Shown one piece after another: positions 36,603 to 45,970 of a stretch of DNA of 64,000 nucleotides (position 1 is the stretch's first letter; every line of letters starts with the position of its first letter). Origin of the DNA: JBBSDP01 sp963754335 (GTDB lineage: Bacteria; Planctomycetota; Phycisphaerae; Tepidisphaerales; Tepidisphaeraceae). The notes beneath the pieces are model-generated. The model did not search any database. It was not told where the DNA came from and was given only the letters and a program-made list of their open reading frames with translations. The translations under genes were made by a program, and so were the position numbers. The stretch lies in NCBI GenBank assembly GCA_963754335.1, contig CAVWFQ010000001.1, positions 248,001 to 312,000 on the forward strand, in the 5' to 3' direction.

Positions 36603-38030
36603 TTAATGGAGGAGCGAAAGCACACTCTGCGGGGTCGAATTGGCTGTTGCCAGAACGCTGGTGCCGGCCTGGGTGAGGATCTGGGCGCGAGTCAGATTAG
36701 CAGTCTCGGCGGCAAAATCCGCATCGGCAATGTCGCTTTCACTGCTGGTGACGTTTTCCAGCGCGACACTCAACGAGTTACTGTTCGTCGAAAGCGTGTT
36801 TTGCTGGAATGCGCCGAGACGTCCGTTGAGGATCGCCACCTGTTGGATCGCCAGATCGATGATATTGCTCGCCGTCTCCGCCTGGCCTCCGACCAGAGTC
36901 GCGGTCCCGCCGGTTACAATCTGATTCAGGAATCCGACATTGTTATCGCCGAGGTTGTTGGCCGCGACCGAGCCAATGCCGATGCTGATCTGCTGATTGG
37001 AATTGACCTCCGCTCCGAGCTGGAAGAGCGCGCCGCCTCCTGTGATGGCAAACGAAGTCTTCCCCGCGCCAAAGTTGCTGGCAAGGGTCATGTCCATGTT
37101 CAAGGCATTGGTATTGATGTGCAGGTCGAGCCCGTCGCCAACGGTAACAGCGCCGTTGATCGTGGCCACGGCATCCTGTCCAACAGTTCGCGTGTGCGCG
37201 GTGCCGGCAGCGTCGACAGTGTTAAAGGTTCCGCCCTGTGCGGTGACAGAGACAAAGCTCTTGGAGCCATAGCCGGTGCTCTCGAAGCTGATGCCGGAGG
37301 TGACATTGCCCGGCGTGTTCAGCTGGGCCGTTACACCCGTCGAATCGCTGATGCCGTTTACAGCATAGGCAATCGCGGAAACGCTCGTGCCGCTCGTAAA
37401 GGTAAGCGTCTGCGTTCCCGCATTTCCGGCGATCTGGAGCGTAATCGTGTTGGCAACGGAACTGCTCTTGTACTCCAGATCGGCGACCTTCGCCGACGTC
37501 ACGACGTCGACCTGCACCGGTAGCGTGGAGGTGGTGCCGAAATTCGCCTGTGAAATCTGGAGCGATTTGATCTGGGAGTTGTTCACGCCGCTTGTTACAT
37601 AATCGAGATTGCCGTTGAGCAGCGGTTCCCCGGCAAAGGTGGTGCTGTTGGCGATGCGCGTGATGCTTTGGATGGCCGAATCGACCTGCAACTGGTTGGC
37701 GGCGATTTCGCTGCTGGAGAGTGCGCCGGAGTTGGCCGACTGAACGATCAATCCTTTGACGTTCAGCAGGAGGGTTGAAACCTCGTTGAGCGCACCCTCG
37801 GCGGTGGAAATCACGTTGGAGGCCTGCGAGGAGTTTGCGACGGCCTGATTGATGCCGGCGATCTCGCTCTTGAGCCCATCGCTGGCAATCAGGCCGGCGG
37901 GATCATCAGCGCCACTATTGATGCGCAGACCAGTGGACAGTCGCTGCAGCGAAGTATCCAGGGCCGATTGAGAATTCTTCAGGCCCTGCTGGGCAATCAA
38001 TGACGCGACGTTCGTGTTGATACGGCCCAT
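36603..38030 (-). CDS. Flagellin (proximal copy)
   Basis: 475 residues with N-terminal 'MGRINTNVASLIAQQGLKNS' and 'LSTGLRINSGADDPAGLIAS', and C-terminal 'ANLTRAQILTQAGTSVLATA' then 'NSTPQSVLSLLH'. The ATG is preceded by CGGAGGATTGGT, a strong ribosome-binding site that includes a GGA motif as CsrA would bind. The termini are close to those of the other flagellin but the middle differs, for example 'TLTFTSGTSVSAIAYAVNGI', a flagellin-IN-type segment also seen in the other copy. It lies directly downstream of csrA and fliW in transcription order. Confidence 0.95.
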   Translation of the reverse strand: MGRINTNVASLIAQQGLKNSQSALDTSLQRLSTGLRINSGADDPAGLIASDGLKSEIAGINQAVANSSQASNVISTAEGALNEVSTLLLNVKGLIVQSANSGALSSSEIAANQLQVDSAIQSITRIANSTTFAGEPLLNGNLDYVTSGVNNSQIKSLQISQANFGTTSTLPVQVDVVTSAKVADLEYKSSSVANTITLQIAGNAGTQTLTFTSGTSVSAIAYAVNGISDSTGVTAQLNTPGNVTSGISFESTGYGSKSFVSVTAQGGTFNTVDAAGTAHTRTVGQDAVATINGAVTVGDGLDLHINTNALNMDMTLASNFGAGKTSFAITGGGALFQLGAEVNSNQQISIGIGSVAANNLGDNNVGFLNQIVTGGTATLVGGQAETASNIIDLAIQQVAILNGRLGAFQQNTLSTNSNSLSVALENVTSSESDIADADFAAETANLTRAQILTQAGTSVLATANSTPQSVLSLLH

Positions 38031-38156
38031 ACCAATCCTCCGTGATTGTGAATGGCGTGCCGGGCGAAATTACCCGACCTGGCTATTTTGAGGACCTGAC
38101 TTCCTGAGGTCCGAAAAGGCGGCGAAAAACGATTCGATAACGAAAGGGGTCCGTTG

Positions 38157-38411
38157 CTACTTCTTGGGGTCTTTCTGGTCCGCGGGTCGCGGCGGCAATT
38201 TTCCGATGCCCGAAATATCTTCCGGCTTCACCTGCGCGGCGGCGCGGTTTTCCCGGCGGATCGCATCGTACACTTCCTTGCGATGAACGCTGATCTCCTT
38301 AGGGGCATTGATCCCCAGACGCACCTTGTCGCCACGGATATCGACGACTGTGACCTCGATATCATCCCCAATCATGATCGTTTCATCTCTCTGTCTTGAC
38401 AGCACCAACAT
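38157..38411 (-). CDS. csrA: Translational regulator CsrA
   Basis: 84 residues with the whole family core: 'MLVLSRQRDETIMIGDDIEV', 'TVVDIRGDKVRLGINAPKEI' and 'SVHRKEVYDAI'. CsrA dimers bind GGA motifs in mRNA leaders, typically over the ribosome-binding site. In FliW-containing bacteria CsrA represses flagellin translation and FliW, when not occupied by flagellin, relieves it. Both fliW and two flagellins are adjacent here. The C-terminal extension ('DISGIGKLPPRPADQKDPKK') is longer than in E. coli and may serve FliW binding. The ATG at 38411 starts at 'MLVLSR'; longer upstream frames are rejected. Confidence 0.95.
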   Translation of the reverse strand: MLVLSRQRDETIMIGDDIEVTVVDIRGDKVRLGINAPKEISVHRKEVYDAIRRENRAAAQVKPEDISGIGKLPPRPADQKDPKK

Positions 38412-38697
38412 GTTTGGCTCCTTCCTGGGTAAGGGGCACAAAAGTTTGCTTGACAAACTTTCATCCCACGCGGGCGATCAATCCCGCGCCGCAATCGCGG
38501 CGCAGGATCACCCTGCAGCCCACGACGTCCGTGTCGCGGGGCGTCCGCGGGCCGAATTTAATCTAGCCCACAAACGCTATCCCTGGTGCGCAAAGTCGAC
38601 GCACTCGGTCTGCTCCGGTCTGATAATTCCCCGCGCCACGCCGCTCTCACTCAAGTGCGGCAATAATGCGGGGGCCGGCAGCCTGTTCGGCGTCAAC

Positions 38698-39147
38698 CTA
38701 GGCAGACTTTGCCAGCGGCACTTCGCTGGCCAGTCGCAGCAACGGCTGCCGCGTCGTCCACTTCTTCTCCGTCAGGACCAGTTGCTGGGCCAGACGGTTC
38801 GAGGCGTTGACGACGATCGGGCCCAGGAGGTTGCCGGTCAACCAGTCTCCAACTTTGTTGCAGATCACGAAAATCTGCAAAAAGGCCGGATCCGTCACCT
38901 GCAGTTCCTGGTGCAGCTCATCCCGAATCGGAACTTCGTAATTCTTGAAAAACGTGCTCGGGTCGGTGACCACGAAAGCCAGATGCGGATCGTCCACCGA
39001 TTGAAGCCAGAAGAAGTAATTCTCGCTCCCGGTCTGGATCAGCGCAAAGCGCGTGTGGGAGGGAAAACCGAGCAATCCGTTCGGAAAGGTCATGAGCCTC
39101 TCATCCTCGATGCTCATGACTCCGAAACGCGTGGTCTGGATCTCCAT
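38698..39147 (-). CDS. fliW: Flagellar assembly factor FliW
   Basis: 149 residues with 'MEIQTTRFGVMSIEDERLMT', 'FPNGLLGFPSHTRFALIQTG', 'FFWLQSVDDPHLAFVV' and 'NLLGPIVVNASNRLAQQLVL', all matching the FliW family. FliW is a flagellin-binding antagonist of CsrA and so couples filament growth to flagellin synthesis. The start at 39147 gives the family N-terminus; the open frame upstream to 39207 is not conserved. About 285 bases separate it from csrA; nothing else is visible in that gap. Confidence 0.94.
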   Translation of the reverse strand: MEIQTTRFGVMSIEDERLMTFPNGLLGFPSHTRFALIQTGSENYFFWLQSVDDPHLAFVVTDPSTFFKNYEVPIRDELHQELQVTDPAFLQIFVICNKVGDWLTGNLLGPIVVNASNRLAQQLVLTEKKWTTRQPLLRLASEVPLAKSA

Positions 39148-39367
39148 TCGAAACTCCGTTTCTATCGCGGCGGATGATCGGTCAGCCGCGTTCACCGCCC
39201 GCGGCATTCCGCCGCGGGATCCTGATCTTTCCTTCGAGTCGACCGGTGCCCTGGAACGCGCCGGTTTCGCTCGCTGGCGCAGCTCCTGCTGCGCGTTTCA
39301 TACTTTAATTGCCTTTACTGCAATCACAATGCAGGTTGCTCCATGTCTTTGCAAGTTGCGTGCCAGT

Positions 39368-41307
39368 TCATGAAAGAAAGTCCATCAAATTGAGGTTCAG
39401 TGATCTTGCGGCAGTTTCCAGGGATGCCTGAAGGGCATTCTGCATCTGCTGAAACTGCGTGACTGCGGTTGTGAAGTCGGTGTCCTGGAGCGTGGAGAGC
39501 AATGACTGGGTCGCCACGTTCTCCGTGCTCATCTGCGTCTGCTGGTTGGTCACGTCCTGAAGCTGCGCACCAACCGCCCCGTGCGTATTGGTGATCGCGG
39601 TCATGTCGTTCTGGAGCGCGGCGCCCGCGGCTGTAATTCCGGCCTGATCGTTGTTCTGAAGCGCATTGGTCAGCGCCGTCAGATCGGAAAAGAGTCCCGG
39701 ATCGGAGACTGCGTTCACATCGGTGCCGGTAATCACATTCCCAGCCGGGTCCGTGGTCAGGCCCAGGTCCGCGGCGGCATTGGAGAAATTGAGCGGCGTC
39801 ACGCTGATGTTTCCCCCGCCGCCGGCCGTATCCGTCAGGGTGATGCCGTTTCCGGTCGATGCAAAGCCCGCCGTAACACCCGTTACACCCGCCGCGGTCG
39901 CGGCACTGTTGATCGAATCGATGACGTCCTGGACTGTGGTCTGAGCACTGCTCAGGTCAACCTGGAAGCTCGCGCCCGCACTATTGGTGATTTGGAAATC
40001 CGCCGCCGCCAGCGTGCTGACGCCGGCCCCGTTGTTAAGCTGACTCAGGAGCGTGGACGGGTTGAAGCTGCGAACGCCCAGGTCGGCGGCGGTTGTTCCG
40101 CCGTTCTCCGAGATGGTCATCTGCGCGCCCTGAGTCGCGTTGAGAATGTCGATGCCGTTGCCGGTGGCATTGATCTGCGCCGTGACGCCGATGCCCGAAC
40201 CGTTGATGGCGTTCAGCAGATCGTTGACGTCGGTCGCGTGCGAAAGATCGATCGTGGCCGATTGTCCGCCGTTGGTAATGGTCAGCCCATGAGCGGCATC
40301 GATGCCCGCCCCGCCACGGAGATCGGATAGCGAGGTCTCCAGAGTCACTTGTGGTTGCGGGCCGGAGCCGACGAGCGGCGATCCCGCGCCGCCACCGGTG
40401 GACTGAAAAATTCCCAGATCGTGTGCGGTGCTGCCTCCCCCCACTTCCTGCACGGTGATGTTGTCCGTGCCGCTCGTCACCAGTTGCAGCGAGGTACCCG
40501 AAGGGGACACCTTGGCGGTGATGTTGCCCAGTCCGGCGTTATTGATGTCGTTGATGACATCGCCCACGTTTGACGCGTTCGACAAGTCGACGAGCTTGGT
40601 CGAAGTGCCGTTGCCGAGCAGAATCGAGCCAAGCTGGACGCCGTTACCGGTTACACCGGTCAAAGACGAAATCAGGGTCCCGGCCTGGAGCGACGGCGTC
40701 AGATCCGTTGCGCCGTTGATTCGGGTAGAGAGCGCACGAATATATCCTGGGAGCTAGCCGATATCGGCAGCGAGGTTCCGTCGGCGACCTGATTCTGCAA
40801 TACCGTATTGGACCCGACGAACTGAATCCCCGCGCTGGTCGATACGAAGGGCGCGGTCGTTGCCTTGTCCCCGCCGAAAAGATACTGGCCGTTAAATTGC
40901 TTGTTCGCGATTGCGAGTATCTGACTGGAGAGGCCCTGAACCAGAGTCGCCGCGCTGGCGCGCTGCGAGGCCGAGACATCGGACGAAACGTTGGCCGACG
41001 CGGTCGAGACCGCCTGTTGAACCAGATTCGTCAGATCGGTCAGGCTGGAATCCACCTCGGAGAGCTGGCTGTTGGCGGCCTGGAGATTCGTCGAATATCC
41101 GCCGCGGACATCCATCGTTTTCTGAAGCTGCATGATGATGGCGGCCGAAGCGGGATTGTCGCTGGGGACATTGACCATCTTCCCCGTGGACAGCTCATTT
41201 TCGATCGTGAAGAGCTGCTGCTCATTGTTCTGAATCTGCGATTCAGTGCTCGACGAAATCATCAGATCACTGACGCGCGCGATGGAGATTCCTGAGATGG
41301 ATGACAT
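39368..41307 (-). CDS. flgL: Hook-filament junction protein FlgL, unusually long, one frameshift
   Basis: The first part ('SIARVSDLMISSSTESQIQN', 'LSTGKMVNVPSDNPASAAII', 'NKQFNGQYLFGGDKATTAPF') is a clear FlgL N-terminus. A one-base change near 40735 leads to 'ALSTRINGATDLTPSLQAG' and continues to the C-terminal coiled helix 'FTTAVTQFQQMQNALQASLE' then 'TAARSLNLNLMDFLS'. The joined product is about 646 residues, twice the E. coli length. The extra part has three or four flagellar hook-IN-like repeats, such as 'ATIDLSHATDVNDLLNAING' and 'FQVDLSSAQTTVQDVIDSIN'. It follows flgK directly, as is usual. Confidence 0.92.
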
Positions 41308-41318
41308 GGTTCAGACCC

Positions 41319-43022
41319 TTAGATCGTTATGGCCATCAAAGTCTGCGTCATCTGGTTTACGGTGCTGATCAACCGGGCGGCGCCCTGATAGGCGGTCTGC
41401 TGCTTCATGAGGTTGACCATTTCTTCATCGAGGCTGACGCCGCTCAGCGAATCCCGCTGTGATTGAAGCGTGTCCTGAACCGCCTGCGACGCAGCGATCT
41501 CGGTATTGGCGGCGGCCGTCTTGTTACCGATTGTGTTGACGATTCCCTGGTAGGTATCGTCGAGACTGCTTCCGTTCAGCGATGCCAGCGGCTGCGACGC
41601 CAGCGATGCGATGGACAAGGCGGTCGTGTTGTCCGTGACGTTTCCGTTTTTCGCGGCCGCAATGAGATCGGGCTGAGCGGCGATCGCGCTGTTCACCGCG
41701 ACATTCGACGCGTCGGTTCCGCTGAAGAAGGTGTTGATGCCGAGGGATGCCAACACCCCGCTGCTGTCCTGGCTGAAGGTGATCTGTGCATCACTCGAGG
41801 TGGAACTGATCGAGAGCTTGCCCGCGTTCACCGTCGCGCTGACTCCGCTGATCCCATTGAGCGCAGCGGCGATCGAATCGAGGCTCGAATCGGTCGGCGA
41901 TCCGGTCAATTGCACCGGGATCAGGGTACTGGTCGACAGGCCGGTCGAGGGTTGTACGACGTGAACGACAAAGCTGCCGTTTACCGGCGTGAACGGGAGA
42001 TCCGCGGCGGCGCTGTTCAAAGCGGCGGTCGGATCGGCTACGGCATTCGTCGATGTCACGCTTGTGAGACCCTCGAGTCCCTGTCCGCTGGAGTGAATCT
42101 GGTTCAACTGAAAGATCAGGTTGTGAGCCATGTCGTTAACCTGATTGATCACCCCACCAACCTCGGTTTGCGCCGAGGTGAGCGCGCCCAGCTCGCCGGA
42201 CGTGACATTGATTGTTCCGTTGGTCGTCTTGAAGACGAGGGCTGTTGAGGTTTGACCGTTGACGGTTTGCGGCGGCGCCAGCGCCACCCCACTGCTTTGC
42301 GTGCCGAATACCAGCGGCTCGGAGCCGACATACACGTTGACCATGCCGCTGGCCTGGGGAACGGTCTGGATATTCATCAGTCCCGAAAGTTGCTTGAGGA
42401 GGGCATCGCGCTGATCCTGGAGGGTATTGGCTTGCCCGCCGCTTCCCCCTTGCGCGGTAACGATCTGTCCGTTGATCGTCGCAATTTGAGATGCGAGGGA
42501 ATCGGCGTTTTGTGCCTGCCCCTGCAGTGTCTGGGTGATCGTGGACTGAATTCCGGTCAACTGTGTATTGATCGTGTTAAAGCTCTGGGCCAGGTTCTCC
42601 CCGTCCTGAAGCACGACCTGGCGCAATCCCGAATCCGACGGATTGTTGGCCAGGTTCGACCAACTGTTGAAAAAGCCGCTCATCTGCGACGAAAGATCCT
42701 GGCCACTCAGGGCGTTGAACGCCGTTTGGACATTCGTGAGCCATTGGGAAGTCGTCGTGGCGGCCTGGGTATCACTCACACTGCTGTTGAGCCGGGACTG
42801 AAGCGCGCTGTCCACCTGCCGCTGCACAGCCGTCAGGTCAACCCCTTCGCCGAGGAAGATTCCCGGCGACAGCTGCTGTTCGGGTCCGTCGGTGAGGCTG
42901 ACGGTTTCGCGGGAGTAGTCGGCATTGCCGACATTCGCAATGTTATTGCCGGTGACCTGGATCGAGGCCTGCGCCGCCGCAAGTCCGGTGGTGCCGAGAT
43001 TGAGCGCGCCGATGAGGGACAT
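41319..43022 (-). CDS. flgK: Hook-associated protein FlgK
   Basis: 567 residues. N-terminus 'LNLGTTGLAAAQASIQVTGN' and 'NIANVGNADYSRETVSLTD' is the family signature of rod/hook proteins; the C-terminus 'EEMVNLMKQQTAYQGAARLI' and 'STVNQMTQTLMAITI' is typical of FlgK. It forms the first layer of the hook-filament junction together with FlgL. The gene starts 8 bases after flgN, its export chaperone, which supports the call. Confidence 0.94.
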   Translation of the reverse strand: MSLIGALNLGTTGLAAAQASIQVTGNNIANVGNADYSRETVSLTDGPEQQLSPGIFLGEGVDLTAVQRQVDSALQSRLNSSVSDTQAATTTSQWLTNVQTAFNALSGQDLSSQMSGFFNSWSNLANNPSDSGLRQVVLQDGENLAQSFNTINTQLTGIQSTITQTLQGQAQNADSLASQIATINGQIVTAQGGSGGQANTLQDQRDALLKQLSGLMNIQTVPQASGMVNVYVGSEPLVFGTQSSGVALAPPQTVNGQTSTALVFKTTNGTINVTSGELGALTSAQTEVGGVINQVNDMAHNLIFQLNQIHSSGQGLEGLTSVTSTNAVADPTAALNSAAADLPFTPVNGSFVVHVVQPSTGLSTSTLIPVQLTGSPTDSSLDSIAAALNGISGVSATVNAGKLSISSTSSDAQITFSQDSSGVLASLGINTFFSGTDASNVAVNSAIAAQPDLIAAAKNGNVTDNTTALSIASLASQPLASLNGSSLDDTYQGIVNTIGNKTAAANTEIAASQAVQDTLQSQRDSLSGVSLDEEMVNLMKQQTAYQGAARLISTVNQMTQTLMAITI

Positions 43023-43029
43023 TGCAGGC

Positions 43030-43521
43030 TTACCCGATCGCTTCCATCACGCCGATCCGTCCTGGCACGCGTGGGATGCCATTGCGGGTGTAAAGCCCCG
43101 CCTTTCCGATCGCTCCGGCAAAAAGTCGAAAGACTGTATTCAGGTGGCCGAGGATGGCGCCGGCAATGCGCCCGCTGATCAAGGCGCGCGAGCTGATCGC
43201 ATCCATCGCCACGCGCAGTTCGCCGCGCAGCTTGAGAAGTTCCGGCGCCCGTGCCGGCAGCAGCGCCGCCAGCTTCTTCAACGTGATCGGCTCGGGCACG
43301 CGCAGTTCGCGGGCCAGGTTCGCCGCAACGATCCGGCGGCGCGACTCCATGCCGTTGATCCGCAGGCGACAGGCTTCCTGTTGATTGGCGCTGTCGCCCA
43401 TCCCCTTCAGGTCGAAGCTCTTCATCGCCTTCTGCTGCGAATCCAAAAGCGTGATCAGTCGACGATGTTCGGCGAGCAACTGCTGAAGGATCGATTCAAG
43501 CTCGGTGAGGTTGCGCGACAT
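43030..43521 (-). CDS. flgN: Flagellar export chaperone FlgN
   Basis: 163 residues, mostly helical, with 'LESILQQLLAEHRRLITLLD' and 'QQKAMKSFDLKGMGDSANQQ' near the start, as in the FlgN family. FlgN escorts FlgK and FlgL to the export gate; both are encoded directly downstream. The C-terminal part ('LGHLNTVFRLFAGAIGKAGL' then 'YTRNGIPR') fits the FlgN pattern of a Tyr-containing tail. Confidence 0.88.
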   Translation of the reverse strand: MSRNLTELESILQQLLAEHRRLITLLDSQQKAMKSFDLKGMGDSANQQEACRLRINGMESRRRIVAANLARELRVPEPITLKKLAALLPARAPELLKLRGELRVAMDAISSRALISGRIAGAILGHLNTVFRLFAGAIGKAGLYTRNGIPRVPGRIGVMEAIG

Positions 43522-43527
43522 TCGCGT

Positions 43528-44002
43528 TTATCCCTGTGTTAGCGCGGCGATCAGGTGATTGGGCTTTCCCGCAATTGAATGATGCGGTGACCGTTTCTGA
43601 TGTCCGTGGCGTCCGTGCGGCTCTGGCGGGGAATGAGGCACGCGTCCGAACGGAATAGCCTCTTTCGGTTTGGCGAGGCTGCTCTTGCCGTAGGCCTTCT
43701 TTGCTTCGATACGGCGAACAATACTGTTCACGAGCTTTGACCCCGACGAGCACCCCATGCGATCCGCGAGGCGTTGATCCAGAAGCGATGAAAACACCTG
43801 CCCGCCCCGCCCACCGTCGAACATTTTCGATTTGAACGGGCTCTCATGCATCTGCTTCAGCAGCGTTCCATAAAAAGTCTGCGCGACCCACTTCTGGGCC
43901 TGGTTCACCAACTGCTCGTGCGCAGGATTTGGTCGCGGCGCGACCGAATGCGTTCTGCTTAGTGGGATCGACCGGCGAAAGTGGGATTGACGGAACGCTC
44001 AA
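43528..44002 (-). CDS. Rod-binding protein (FlgJ N-domain only), one frameshift
   Basis: 'WVAQTFYGTLLKQMHESPFK' and 'GGRGGQVFSSLLDQRLADRM' match the rod-scaffold domain of FlgJ. The muramidase domain is absent, as in many bacteria outside the gammaproteobacteria. A TTG start at 44002 overlaps the flgI stop (TTGA) and gives 'MSVPSIPLSPVDPTKQNAFG'; a one-base change near 43930 joins this to 'NPAHEQLVNQAQKW'. The C-terminal ~45 residues are His/Pro/Lys-rich and not conserved. It assists rod assembly through the peptidoglycan. Confidence 0.82.
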
Positions 44003-45074
44003 TGCTCCTCCAGGATCAGTTTTGCGTGCAGTTTGCCCGTCTTGTACAGCTCTTCGACGATCGTGATCCGGTCTTCGGCGGGAACGCGAAGCTGCTCGAG
44101 AGCGTTAACCAGTTCCTGCAACTTTGCGCCGCCTTGGTTCACCGTATCCAGGGCGACAACCTCTCTTTTCCCGACGATCGGATTGCGCGGCGTGGCGACC
44201 GGCTCCGGGCTGATCGTCGTGATGGTGAGCCCTTTGTGACTGATGACGACCGGGCTGATCTCAACGTCGCCGGTGATAATCAGGGTTCCGGTTCTTTCGT
44301 TGATCTGAACCCGTGCTTCCGTGGGAAGCAGTGGCACCGGGAGTCGCTGCACCCGGCTGATAAAACTGTCGGGATGATCGCGCTCGATCGGCGGAATCGT
44401 GACGACGACATTCTTGGGATCGACCGCCACGGCGAGCGTTTCGCCGCTCTGGCTCTCGGCATCGTTGATGATCTTGGCCATGGTGCTGGCAGTGGTCCAA
44501 CTGGCCGATGGATCTTCGAGCACCAGCGTAAACTGGCCGTTTTCGATGTATTTGGCTGGAAGATCCGCCTCCATGACTGCGCCGCCGCGCACGACGCCGA
44601 CATTCGGATCGCTCGGATCCTCGATCGTGATCGGGCCTTCGGCCAGCGCAAAGATTCCGGACCCGGCCAGTGGGCCCTGCAACGGTGTGACAAAGAGCCG
44701 TCCGCCCTTGAGCGTCGTGGCGGCGCCGAGGCTCATGATCCGAACATCGATGTGGTCGCCGTTGCGGACGCCGTTGCTCGGGATGGTGGCGACCAGCCCG
44801 ACGACCGCGACGTTCTGAACCTTGGTCAGCTCCGCCACGGTGACTTTGTCGGAGAATTTCCCGAGCATTCCCGCAAGCGGTCGGATGGCGGCGGCGAAAT
44901 CACCGCCGTCGCCGGTCCCCTTGAGCCCGTAGACGAGGCCCAATCCGGTCAGCACGTTGGTGCGCTGCCCATTGATGCGAGTGATGTCCGCGATCTTGAC
45001 GCCAAAGGCGGGGCGCTTGTCGCGAGAAGCAGGCCGATCGTGATTATTGAGTTGAATCGTCTGGCCATGGGCAT
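43999..45074 (-). CDS. flgI: Flagellar P-ring protein FlgI, one frameshift near the start
   Basis: FlgI forms the ring in the peptidoglycan layer around the rod. Conserved blocks: 'GVKIADITRINGQRTNVLTG' then 'LGLVYGLKGTGDGGDF', 'NGVRNGDHIDVRIMSLGAAT', 'GTLIITGDVEISPVVISHKG' and the end 'ALEQLRVPAEDRITIVEELY'. The open frame runs to 45159 but then passes through a palindrome and lacks a signal peptide. An ATG at 45074 in another frame gives a perfect signal peptide, 'RFNSIITIGLLLATSAPPLA', which joins the conserved body by a one-base change near 45010. I therefore place the start at 45074, about 358 residues. Confidence 0.93.
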
Positions 45075-45078
45075 TGCT

Positions 45079-45142
45079 CGTCAGTTGTCCGTTGTCAGTG
45101 GTCCGTTGTTGTCTCCGTATCAACGGACAACGGACGACTGAC
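45079..45142. repeat. Palindromic repeat, CCGTTGTCCGTTG family
   Basis: The arm TCAGTTGTCCGTTGTCAGTG pairs with GTCAGTCGTCCGTTGTCCGTTG read from the other strand, giving an imperfect palindrome of ~64 bp with a short centre. It sits between the flgH stop and the flgI start. If read as coding it mimics an N-terminal extension of FlgI. Confidence 0.85.
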
Positions 45143-45162
45143 CCAGGACCCATAACCAATCG

Positions 45163-45970
45163 TCAGAACGGATTAAGCAGGTCCATTAATCTTGGCAGAA
45201 TGCCTTTCTTGATGGCGTTGCGAACATCGCCTTTGTGATTCTTCTGCAAATCCAGGTCATACAACTGCGTGCTGAGGATGGTGTTGTCAGCGGCGATGTC
45301 TTCGACGCGGCAATTGCCCGTCAGGATGAACTGCTGCTCTTCTTCGTCGGTCTTGATGTGCTTGCGCACCTGGAGCACCAGCGTTCCGTTCGGCTTCACA
45401 TCCAGCACTTCGGCGGTGATCCGCGCGGTCATGCTGTCGCTGCGGTCCATTTCGCCGTTCCCCTTGAACTCGCGGATGCCGTTGATGTCGATGTCGGCCG
45501 GCGCGGTGTTGTTGGGCGTCAGGCCTCGGATTGCGAAGTCGGCGAGACTGATTTTGATGAACTGATCGAGCTTGGCCGTAAAATCCGCCTCTTTTTTCGT
45601 GTCTTTGTTGGCCGTTGACGTAATTGCGCTCTTCTTCGCGGATGATGATGGTGACCAGGTCATGCTTCTTGAGCGTGTGTGCTTCGGGCTCGGGAACCGC
45701 AAAAAGGCTCACCTGAGCGAGCTTGGCCTGCGACGGATCCGACTGGGCCGCGAGCGTCGCCTGCAACAATGATCCGTTGGTTCGCTGGAGCAGTTGTCCG
45801 GCCTCGATGGCGCTGTTGTTGGACATCGGCTTGGCCGCGGTCGTGCCGGACTTGGCGGCCGCGTCCGGCTTGGTCGCGCCACCCTGCGGGCCGGCTGACA
45901 ATGCCGTGACGGGAAGGATCGCCGTCATGACGACCGCGCACGGCAAACTCATCCGACTGTCCATATTCAT
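45163..45970 (-). CDS. flgH: Flagellar L-ring protein FlgH, one frameshift
   Basis: FlgH forms the outer-membrane ring. Visible: signal peptide ('AVVMTAILPVTALSAGPQ'), 'KLAQVSLFAVPEPEAHTLKK' and 'HDLVTIIIREE'. After a one-base change near 45625 come 'SAITSTANKDTKKEADFTAK', 'FKGNGEMDRSDSMTARITAE', 'VLDVKPNGTLVLQVRKHIKT' and 'DEEEQQFILTGNCRVEDIAA'. About 268 residues. Unlike E. coli FlgH I see no lipobox Cys at the cleavage point, so it may not be a lipoprotein. The start overlaps the flgA stop as ATGA. Confidence 0.92.

Noticed and set aside
36420..37523. Plus-strand 367-codon frame opposite the proximal flagellin
   Set aside because: Antisense shadow of the flagellin gene; the terminator and flagellin termini on the minus strand are decisive.
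43981..45141. Plus-strand open frame of 386 codons opposite flgI
   Set aside because: Exact shadow of flgI; translation is rich in Arg/Asp/His with no domain pattern, and flgI is unambiguous on the minus strand.
45075..45159. N-terminal extension of FlgI up to 45159
   Set aside because: It runs through a palindromic repeat and lacks a signal peptide, while a good signal peptide exists downstream in a neighbouring frame.
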